Shown: positions 55,723 through 64,000 of the stretch, piece after piece | Numbering within the stretch: position 1 is the stretch's first letter | Layout of the letters: the number at the start of each line of letters is the position of its first letter | Assembly: GCA_016702645.1 (NCBI GenBank) | Contig: JADJDP010000003.1 | Coordinates: forward strand, 277,795-341,794 | Direction of reading: 5' to 3' | DNA: 64,000 nucleotides | From: Flavobacteriales bacterium | Lineage (GTDB): Bacteria; Bacteroidota; Bacteroidia; Flavobacteriales_F; PHOS-HE28 | Translations under genes and position numbers: made by a program | The notes under the pieces: model-generated | What the model was told of the DNA's origin: nothing | Seen by the model: the letters and a program-made list of their open reading frames with translations, nothing else | Databases searched by the model: none

Positions 55723-56535
55723 TCACCCACCCATGGCGAACGCCACCATCAACAACATCACCGGTGCTGCGAGCAAGTATCCATCGAAACGATCCAGGAT
55801 ACCTCCATGGCCCGGAAGGATCCTGCCGCTGTCCTTCACACCCGCAGCGCGTTTCAAAGCACTTTCAAGGAGGTCGCCAATGGTGCCAGCCAGCGCCACG
55901 ACCGTAGCGGCCACAAGCCAGAACCGCAATGAAAGAACATCCGTGCTTGCGCTGATCGCCCAACCGACGAGCGCGGTGAGCAACACGCCCCCAACGAATC
56001 CCTCCCAGGTCTTGCCGGGGCTCACGGTTGGCATCAGTTTGTTCCGGCCCAACAACTTGCCCACGAGGTAGGCTCCCGTGTCGTTGGTCCAAAGCAGCAC
56101 CATGAAGCCGATGAAGAGGCGATGGTCCACTTGCACGAGCGCTGCGGCGATCGCCATGGGCATGGTGGCATAGATCACCGTGCCCAAGTGCCCGGTGAAG
56201 ACCTTGCCGGGATCGGTGCTTCCGCTTCGCAACAACAGGAAGGTGAGGAGCAGGAGGGTACCTGCGATCACGGAAAGGGTGATGGTGCCATTCGTCATGC
56301 GTAGCGAGATCTCCAGACACGCTGCCACATAGACCACCAGGGAAAGTACAATGGTCAACCCAATTGGCGGGGCGTCATCGCTGCCCTTCCAGTACAGCAG
56401 GTGCCATTCCCATGCGGCGATCAACGCTACAGGCAGGAAGAGCAGGGCCGTTGTACGTGGACCAAGCCACGCCGCACCCAGCACTAGTGCCACATAAACG
56501 GCACCCGTGAGCGTACGCGTGGCAAGCTCCTTCAT
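55723..56535 (-). CDS. cdsA: Phosphatidate cytidylyltransferase
   Basis: A 270-residue polytopic enzyme making CDP-diacylglycerol from phosphatidic acid and CTP. About eight hydrophobic helices; the signature is LMPTVSPGKTWEGFVGGVLL near residue 168 and, at the C-terminus, SGRILPGHGGILDRFDGYLL (the CDS S-x(2)-P-x(2)-G-H-G-G motif, with aspartates that bind magnesium). The start overlaps the DUF2007 gene's stop by four bases. It supplies psd's pathway (through phosphatidylserine synthase encoded elsewhere). Confidence 0.93.
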   Translation of the reverse strand: MKELATRTLTGAVYVALVLGAAWLGPRTTALLFLPVALIAAWEWHLLYWKGSDDAPPIGLTIVLSLVVYVAACLEISLRMTNGTITLSVIAGTLLLLTFLLLRSGSTDPGKVFTGHLGTVIYATMPMAIAAALVQVDHRLFIGFMVLLWTNDTGAYLVGKLLGRNKLMPTVSPGKTWEGFVGGVLLTALVGWAISASTDVLSLRFWLVAATVVALAGTIGDLLESALKRAAGVKDSGRILPGHGGILDRFDGYLLAAPVMLLMVAFAMGG

Positions 56536-56738
56536 GCTTCGGACGAGTTGCGCAGGATGTGCATGGCGCGCACCGCGTGGTCGGGTTCCACGTACACGCC
56601 CACATCGGCCAGCGGCGGATAGAGGCGCGACCCCTGATCCATGACCACCGCGTTTATCCCGTGCTCCTCCAGGCGACCGCGCACCATTTCGGCCTCATGC
56701 GGGGATCCGGCGCTGAAGATGAGCGTCCAGTTCCCCAT
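56532..56738 (-). CDS. DUF2007 domain protein
   Basis: A 68-residue protein, WTLIFSAGSPHEAEMVRGRL then EEHGINAVVMDQGS and VGVYVEPDHAVRAMHIL, matching the small DUF2007 'putative signal-transducing' domain with an ACT/PII-like beta-alpha-beta fold. Function is unknown. In Bacteroidota it is often near cdsA and ftsH, as here: 6 bases after ftsH and overlapping cdsA by four bases. Confidence 0.86.
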   Translation of the reverse strand: MGNWTLIFSAGSPHEAEMVRGRLEEHGINAVVMDQGSRLYPPLADVGVYVEPDHAVRAMHILRNSSEA

Positions 56739-56744
56739 CCGGGA

Positions 56745-58757
56745 TCAATTCTCTTTTGGTCCTTCTTGAGGAACGTCCTGTGGAACATGCGCGGCGATGC
56801 CGTTCCCGTTCTTGCTGGGCTGCGCTTGCTCGCTCTTCAAGAAGGGCCGATCGCCGAAGATCTTCTCCAGGTCCTCTTTGAAGATGACCTCCTTCTCGAG
56901 CAGTTTCGTGGCGAGCGCTGTGAGCTTGTCCTTGTTCTCGGTGAGGATCCGCTTGGCGCGCACGTACTGGAGCTCGATCAATTTGCTCACCTCCTCGTCG
57001 ATGGTCTGGGCGGTCCTCTCGCTGTACGGTTTGCCGAAGGTGTATTCGCTTTGCCCCGAGCTGTCGTAATAGCTCACGTTGCCAACGCGCTCGTTCAGGC
57101 CGTACATGGTCACCATGGCATAAGCCTGCTTGGTCACCTTCTCCAGGTCGCTCAGCGCACCGGTGCTCACCTTGCCGTACATCACGTCCTCAGCGGCACG
57201 GCCTCCGAGCGCAGCGCAGATCTCATCGTACATCTGCTCGGCGGTGGTCAGGTGGCGTTCTTCCGGCAGGTACCATGCGGCGCCCAATGAGCGGCCGCGC
57301 GGGACAATGGTCACCTTCACCAGCGGGCTCGCATGTTCCACAAGCCAACTCACCGTGGCGTGCCCTGCTTCGTGATAGGCGATCGCCTTCTTCTCGTCGG
57401 CGGTGATGATCTTGTTCTTCTTCTCCAAGCCACCGATCACGCGATCCACGGCATCGAGGAAGTCCTGCTTGTCGACCTGTTTCTTCTGCTTGCGTGCAGC
57501 GATGAGCGCTGCCTCGTTGCAGATGTTCGCGAGGTCCGCTCCGCTGAAGCCGGGTGTCTGGCGGGCCAGGAAATCAACGTCCACGTTGATGTCCATCTTC
57601 AGTGGCTTCAGGTGGACCTTGAGGATGTCGGCGCGCTCGTTCAGGTCCGGCATGTCCACGAAGATCTGCCGGTCGAAACGGCCAGCGCGCATCAAGGCGC
57701 GGTCAAGCACATCAGCGCGGTTGGTGGCCCCGATCAGGATCACACCGCTGTTGGTGCCGAAGCCGTCCATTTCCGTGAGGAGCTGGTTCAGTGTGTTCTC
57801 GCGCTCGTCGTTCGCACCCATGCTCACGCTGCGTCCACGCGCACGGCCAATGGCGTCGATCTCATCGATGAAGATGATGCTCGGCGCTTTTTCCTTGGCT
57901 TGTTTGAAGAGGTCCCGCACGCGGCTAGCGCCCACGCCTACGAACATCTCCACGAAGTCCGATCCGCTCAAGGAGAAGAAGGGCACGTTCGCCTCACCGG
58001 CGATGGCCTTGGCGAGCAAGGTCTTGCCTGTACCGGGAGGACCCACGAGCAACGCACCTTTCGGGATCTTGGCACCCAGATCGGTGTACTTCTTAGGTGT
58101 CTTCAGGAAATCCACGATCTCCTGGAGTTCTTCTTTGGCTTCCGCCAGACCGGCCACATCGTTGAAGGTGACGTTGGTCGTCTTGCTTCCTTCGAAGACC
58201 TGTGCGCGGCTCTTGCCGATGTTGAAGATCTGGCCACCCGGTCCACCGCCACCGCCGATGCGGCGCATGACGAACATCCAGATGACGATCATCACCCCGA
58301 AGAAGAGCACCCAGTAGATCACCTCGCGGCCCCAGTTGTCCGCATAGGTGAAGTCGTATTCCACCTGGTGTTTCTCCGCCTCTTCCACCAAGCGGTCGCG
58401 CAGCTTGATGCTGCTACCGATGTTGAAGACGTAATGCGGCCCGGTGACGTTGGACCCGGAAATGGGGGACCCCTTGATCTTGCTCTTGTGCGGTTCGCTC
58501 GCCAACCGCTCCTTCTTCACGGTCACCTTCACCACCTGGTCGTTCACCACCTCGATCTTCTGGATATCGCCCGCATCAAGCATGGGCCAGAACTCCGTGA
58601 CCTTGAGCGGCGCCATGCTGCCCGTGTACTGGAACAGGTTGATCGAGAGGATCACCAGGATGATGATGCCGTAGATCCAGTAGAAGTTGAACGACCGCTT
58701 GGGTCCGCCCTTCTTGCCACCTTCGTTCTTTTCGCTATTGCTGCTGTTGTTCTCCAC
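56745..58757 (-). CDS. ftsH: ATP-dependent zinc metalloprotease FtsH
   Basis: A 670-residue membrane-anchored AAA+ protease that degrades membrane and regulatory proteins. Two membrane helices near residues 24-43 (FYWIYGIIILVILSINLFQY) and 150-170 (EVIYWVLFFGVMIVIWMFVM) frame a periplasmic domain. Cytoplasmic part: Walker A GPPGTGKTLLAKAIAGEA near 240, Walker B IIFIDEIDAIG, SRH ATNRADVLDRALMRAGRFDR, and the zinc site AIAYHEAGHATVSW near 463. The N-terminal K/G/N-rich tail is normal for the phylum. It starts with GTG, 21 bases after rsfS. Confidence 0.95.
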   Translation of the reverse strand: MENNSSNSEKNEGGKKGGPKRSFNFYWIYGIIILVILSINLFQYTGSMAPLKVTEFWPMLDAGDIQKIEVVNDQVVKVTVKKERLASEPHKSKIKGSPISGSNVTGPHYVFNIGSSIKLRDRLVEEAEKHQVEYDFTYADNWGREVIYWVLFFGVMIVIWMFVMRRIGGGGGPGGQIFNIGKSRAQVFEGSKTTNVTFNDVAGLAEAKEELQEIVDFLKTPKKYTDLGAKIPKGALLVGPPGTGKTLLAKAIAGEANVPFFSLSGSDFVEMFVGVGASRVRDLFKQAKEKAPSIIFIDEIDAIGRARGRSVSMGANDERENTLNQLLTEMDGFGTNSGVILIGATNRADVLDRALMRAGRFDRQIFVDMPDLNERADILKVHLKPLKMDINVDVDFLARQTPGFSGADLANICNEAALIAARKQKKQVDKQDFLDAVDRVIGGLEKKNKIITADEKKAIAYHEAGHATVSWLVEHASPLVKVTIVPRGRSLGAAWYLPEERHLTTAEQMYDEICAALGGRAAEDVMYGKVSTGALSDLEKVTKQAYAMVTMYGLNERVGNVSYYDSSGQSEYTFGKPYSERTAQTIDEEVSKLIELQYVRAKRILTENKDKLTALATKLLEKEVIFKEDLEKIFGDRPFLKSEQAQPSKNGNGIAAHVPQDVPQEGPKEN

Positions 58758-58778
58758 GTTGTCTTTTCGATTCGGCCA

Positions 58779-59153
58779 TCAGGCCACGTTCTCGTACCGC
58801 TTGCTGGCGGCATCACCCCAAAGGTCTTCGAGCGCATAATAACCCCGCTTGTCCCGGTGGAAGATGTGCACCACCACGTTCACGAAATCCATGAGCACCC
58901 ACTCCCCATTGCGCTCCCCCTCGGTATGCCACGGCTTTTCGTCGGCCTCTTTTCGGGCGAACTCCTCCACGGAACGTGTGATGGCTTCCACTTGGGTGGA
59001 GCTATCGCCATGGCACACGATGAAGTGGTCGCACACGGTGTTCGGTATTTCGCGGAGGTCCAAGTGGACGATGTCCTTGCCCTTCACCTCCTGGATGCCT
59101 TCTATGATGGCTTCCACCAAGCGGTCGGCGCTTGCGCCGGGGAGCTTCTTCAT
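58779..59153 (-). CDS. rsfS: Ribosome silencing factor RsfS
   Basis: A 124-residue protein that binds L14 and blocks subunit joining under starvation. Family sequence is clear: RLVEAIIEGIQEVKGKDIVH, LDLREIPNTVCDHFIVCHGD, STQVEAITRSVEEFARKE, then GEWVLMDFVNVVVHIFHRDK and YYALEDLWGDA. The start is ATG at 59153 or, two codons upstream, 59159; a -7 box at 59175 excludes the longer frame. It heads the rsfS-ftsH-DUF2007-cdsA-psd-lipoprotein unit. Divergent from birA. Confidence 0.92.
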   Translation of the reverse strand: MKKLPGASADRLVEAIIEGIQEVKGKDIVHLDLREIPNTVCDHFIVCHGDSSTQVEAITRSVEEFARKEADEKPWHTEGERNGEWVLMDFVNVVVHIFHRDKRGYYALEDLWGDAASKRYENVA

Positions 59154-59174
59154 CCGCATTAACTTGGTAGCGTT

Positions 59175-59182
59175 CAAAGGTA
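59175..59182 (-). promoter_or_regulatory. -7 box (TACCTTTG) of the rsfS-ftsH operon
   Basis: Exact TAnnTTTG on the minus strand, about 20 bases before the rsfS start. Same octamer as the secA promoter. Confidence 0.65.
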
Positions 59183-59220
59183 CGAAGTTACCATCCCCGG
59201 TTCCGGCAACCAGTGCGCCC

Positions 59221-59979
59221 ATGGAAGTCTTGAAGAGTTCGTCATTCGGTGATCATCTCCTCACGTTCGAGGAGTTGGACAGCACCAACAAAACGGCGGC
59301 CGAACTGCTTTCCCTGTCGAAGGCGGATCATGGCACTGTCATTCTGGCCAATTCACAACGGGATGGTCGGGGTCAACGGGGTGCGTCATGGACGTCCAGC
59401 GCAGGACAGGACATCACCCTTAGCCTGATCTTAAAGCCCAAGGCGTTGCGGGCCGATGCCCAGTTCGCCCTGAGCAAGGTGACCGCGCTGGCCGTGAGCG
59501 ACACGGTGCGGGCCTACGTGAACGAGGAGGTACGGATCAAATGGCCCAACGATATCCTCATCGATCGCAAGAAGATCTCCGGGATCCTGATCAAGAACGA
59601 GATCGTCGGGGAATTGGTCATGGCAAGTATCATCGGTGTTGGTCTGAACGTGAACAATACCCACCTGGATCCCGACCACGTAGCCACCAGCCTGGCCTTG
59701 GAAACGGGCAAGAAATTCGACCGCATGGAGGTGACGCGCCATTTGCTGGACCGCTTCCAGCACTGGTGGGATAAATGGAACGGTGCCCGGGAAGAGGGTC
59801 TGGTGAGCTACAGCGACCGGCTTTGGACCCGTGGCAGGTGGGTGGACATGACCTTGGATGGCGAGCCGATCAAGGCCCGGACCATGGACGTTGACGAGCA
59901 CGGAAAGCTCATCATGGAGCGGGAGGACGGGACCGTGGCCGCCTATGGGCTGGACCGCCTTCGCTTTGCCAAGCGATAG
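59221..59979 (+). CDS. birA: Biotin--[acetyl-CoA carboxylase] ligase
   Basis: A 252-residue ligase that attaches biotin to the carboxylase carrier protein. Motifs: biotin/ATP loop GRGQRGASWTSSAGQDITLS near residue 40, IKWPNDILIDRKKISGILIK near 100 and ASIIGVGLNVNNTHL near 130, then the C-terminal SH3-like domain (RGRWVDMTLDGEPIKA, MEREDGTVAAYGLDRL). It lacks the N-terminal DNA-binding domain of E. coli BirA, so it is a ligase without repressor role. Divergent from rsfS with about 67 bases between starts; rpmH has its own promoter after it. Confidence 0.93.
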   Translation: MEVLKSSSFGDHLLTFEELDSTNKTAAELLSLSKADHGTVILANSQRDGRGQRGASWTSSAGQDITLSLILKPKALRADAQFALSKVTALAVSDTVRAYVNEEVRIKWPNDILIDRKKISGILIKNEIVGELVMASIIGVGLNVNNTHLDPDHVATSLALETGKKFDRMEVTRHLLDRFQHWWDKWNGAREEGLVSYSDRLWTRGRWVDMTLDGEPIKARTMDVDEHGKLIMEREDGTVAAYGLDRLRFAKR

Positions 59980-59983
59980 GGAG

Positions 59984-60014
59984 TTTGGAGGGGTAACGAA
60001 AAGGAATACATTTG
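59984..60014 (+). promoter_or_regulatory. Promoter (-33 TTTG, -7 TACATTTG) of rpmH
   Basis: TTTG at 59984-59987 and an exact -7 box at 60007-60014 with a 19-base spacer, 42 bases before the rpmH ATG. The best match to the complete Bacteroidota consensus in the window. Confidence 0.8.
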
Positions 60015-60056
60015 CGCCCCGCCCGCAATTGGGCACCTACCGAAAGACCAGCGGCC

Positions 60057-60215
60057 ATGAAGCGTACTTACCAGCCCAGCCAACGAAAGCGTACCAACAA
60101 ACATGGCTTCCGCAAGCGCATGAGCACCGCCGCTGGCCGCGCCGTGCTGGCCAGCCGCCGTGCCGCTGGCCGCCACAAGCTCACCACCAGCGATGAGCGG
60201 GTGGGTGCCAAGTAG
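60057..60215 (+). CDS. rpmH: 50S ribosomal protein L34
   Basis: A 52-residue, very basic protein starting MKRTYQPSQRKRTNKHGFRK, identical in type to L34 of all bacteria, with MSTAAGRAVLASRRAAGR following. Slightly longer at the C-terminus (KLTTSDERVGAK), as in Bacteroidota. Monocistronic here, with its own promoter and terminator; the usual neighbours rnpA and dnaA are absent, which is normal in this phylum. Intact. Confidence 0.97.
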   Translation: MKRTYQPSQRKRTNKHGFRKRMSTAAGRAVLASRRAAGRHKLTTSDERVGAK

Positions 60216-60239
60216 GCCGCTATCGAACCGATCTCCTTG

Positions 60240-60268
60240 GAGGGTCGCCATAGGGCGGCCCTCTTTTC
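60240..60268. terminator. Intrinsic terminator of rpmH, shared with the convergent hydrolase
   Basis: A 10-bp stem (GAGGGTCGCC with complement, one G-T pair), ATAG loop and TTTTC tail, between the convergent rpmH and alpha/beta-hydrolase genes. Confidence 0.82.
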
Positions 60269-60276
60269 ATTTCCGG

Positions 60277-61086
60277 TCAGGCCAGGTGCGTTGCGATGGC
60301 CCGACCGAGTTCCTCGGTAAGCAGGGCATGGCCGAAGGGAAGTTCCTGCTGGGTGATCCGTTCCGGACCGTATTTCCGCAGGTGCTCCCCGAACGCAGGC
60401 CGGATGACCCGGTCGTGCGTACCGAAGAAAAGATGGACGGGGATGCCATGTGCTTGGGCGTTCGCGGCTACGCTGGCCAGGTCCGGTTCGATCAGCCGGT
60501 AGCTCAGCCAGACGTCGTGGACCAGTTGCCGCTTGGCCCGGCTGTCCGTCTGGCCCATGAGGAAGCGGAACATCCGTTCGTTCATCAATCGCAGCCCGCG
60601 CAGCGATCGCATGATGGCGTGGGTGACCGTGGGGTTCACCACGAAGCGCTTGTACAGGGCACGGCCCACTTTGGAAGCCGCAAGACCTCTGTACCACGGT
60701 CGGGTCTTCAGTCCGTCCGGGGCGGCCAGGAAGACGCGTTCGATCCGCTGCGGCGCCTGCTCCAAGAGGCATAGGGCTATGCGACCGCCCAAGCTGTAGC
60801 CGAGCAGGTTCACCTTCGGCACGTTCAGCTTGTCCGCGAAAGCGGTGAAGTAGGTCGCCAGTTCCTTGGGGGTGAAGGGAACATCGGCGCGCTCCGGATA
60901 GCCGGGGCTTTGGCCGTGGAAATGCAGGTCGAAGGCGTAGAGCGTGCAACGTTCACCCAGCGCGTGTTCCAAGACCGCGAAGTCCGCGCCCGTGCGCCCA
61001 AAGCCGTGGAAGGCCAGCACCGCAAGCGGTCCATGACCGTAGGTGCGGTAGGCGAGGGTGGGGCCGTGGGTGAAGTAGTGTACCAA
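60277..61086 (-). CDS. Alpha/beta hydrolase
   Basis: A 269-residue cytoplasmic hydrolase. Oxyanion region LAFHGFGRTGADFAVLEHAL near residue 22, nucleophile elbow LLGYSLGGRIALCLLEQ near 90, catalytic acid VHLFFGTHDRVI near 215 and histidine ELPFGHALLTEEL near 250 are in the right order. Substrate is unknown. The frame is open for 45 codons more upstream, but that part is antisense to an inverted repeat and has odd composition, so I prefer a TTG start at 61086 (LVHYFTHGPTLAYR). Divergent from carB. Confidence 0.8.
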   Translation of the reverse strand: MVHYFTHGPTLAYRTYGHGPLAVLAFHGFGRTGADFAVLEHALGERCTLYAFDLHFHGQSPGYPERADVPFTPKELATYFTAFADKLNVPKVNLLGYSLGGRIALCLLEQAPQRIERVFLAAPDGLKTRPWYRGLAASKVGRALYKRFVVNPTVTHAIMRSLRGLRLMNERMFRFLMGQTDSRAKRQLVHDVWLSYRLIEPDLASVAANAQAHGIPVHLFFGTHDRVIRPAFGEHLRKYGPERITQQELPFGHALLTEELGRAIATHLA

Positions 61087-61099
61087 AGGCGCTGAGTTG

Positions 61100-61175
61100 G
61101 CCGCGAAGGCGCGAAGCCGCAAAGAATGCGCATAGATCGCGTCCTTTCCGCTTTGCGTCTTCGCGCCTTTGCGGC
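61100..61175. repeat. Inverted repeat (25-bp arms) in the divergent region before carB
   Basis: Arms at 61100-61124 and 61151-61175 are reverse complements with two mismatches, separated by 26 bases. The arms consist of GCGAAG/GCAAAG-like short repeats (for example CTTTGCG, CTTCGCG, CCTTTGCGGC). Similar CTTTGCG-type sequences are, from memory, dispersed in many Bacteroidota genomes. It lies between the hydrolase start and the carB start and could act as a hairpin or as a remnant of a small mobile repeat. Confidence 0.7.
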
Positions 61176-61271
61176 TTCTACCGGCATTTCTCCACGATCC
61201 CCCACCTTTCCACATTCCCATTCCAGCCGGCCTCCCGGCGGCGGCCCTTCGCGGCCCGGATACCCTCCGGA

Positions 61272-64000
<2,729 letters not shown>

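Noticed and set aside
57333..59162. A 609-codon open frame on the plus strand opposite ftsH
   Set aside because: It lies wholly antisense to ftsH and rsfS, has histidine- and valine-rich shadow composition, and no family resemblance. Long antisense frames are expected in GC-rich coding DNA; similar ones opposite secA, wzc, wzy and carB were also left out.
61126..61271. Longer N-terminus of carB starting at 61126
   Set aside because: The extra residues are encoded by the inverted repeat and G/C-rich spacer and bear no likeness to CarB; MPKDTTIKSVLLIG at 61272 is the expected beginning, in the frame before the first break.

Overview
The window is GC-rich chromosomal DNA from a member of the Bacteroidota, most likely a Flavobacteriales-like lineage. 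The signs are: secreted proteins with type IX secretion sorting domains of both types (a gliding-motility-type C-terminus at 13.8 kb, a type A C-terminus at 38.9 kb); repeated Bacteroidota -7 boxes (TAnnTTTG) in front of secA, rpsT, rpmH, rsfS, the tRNA pair and an exopolysaccharide operon; and family variants typical of the phylum (two exbD genes beside tonB, DUF2795, DUF2007, the DUF7033-type deacetylase). The genus cannot be told from this sequence. I see no insertion sequence, prophage, CRISPR array, rRNA or replication origin.

Layout. 0-9 kb: a partial secreted protein, pabB, tilS, a small conserved protein, two DsbD-type genes, gmhA, a ComM/YifB ATPase and a TonB-like protein, closed by a hairpin terminator shared with secA. 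9-16.8 kb (minus strand): secA, a DUF2795 protein, an adenosyltransferase, a PKD/gliding-type secreted protein and a methyltransferase. 16.9-22.9 kb (minus strand): a compact operon of ECF sigma factor, crtI, crtB, idi, photolyase, two tandem ~50-residue paralogues, an SRPBCC protein and crtZ, which reads as a light/photo-oxidative defence unit. 23.2-23.4 kb: two tRNA-Val genes. 23.4-29.5 kb (minus strand): folC, tonB, exbD, exbD, exbB, an amino-acid dehydrogenase and anmK. 29.5-30.7 kb: acyl-CoA dehydrogenase.

30.8-46.1 kb is a Wzx/Wzy-type surface polysaccharide locus: outer-membrane export lipoprotein, tyrosine autokinase, flippase, glycosyltransferases, polymerase, NAD-dependent epimerase, WecG/TagA-type transferase and the initiating sugar-phosphate transferase. 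A large secreted beta-helix protein on the opposite strand interrupts it. After rpsT and radC, the cell-surface theme resumes at 47-52.7 kb with wecB (UDP-ManNAc supply), an alpha/alpha-toroid protein, an AAC(3)-fold acetyltransferase, a deacetylase-like protein and a GNAT/FemAB-like acyltransferase. 52.7-64 kb is housekeeping: upp, a nucleotidase, psd, cdsA, ftsH, rsfS, birA, rpmH, an alpha/beta hydrolase and the 5' part of carB.

A striking feature is about twenty single-base frame breaks in thirteen genes, including normally essential ones (tilS, secA, carB). Each break is crossed by protein that continues in another frame with family-typical sequence, gains and losses both occur, and many lie in short homopolymers. 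I read these as uncorrected long-read consensus errors, not real pseudogenes, and annotate each gene across its break. No gene-free stretch exceeds about 300 bases except the tRNA region between the sigma factor and folC, which holds two tRNA genes, promoters and a terminator.
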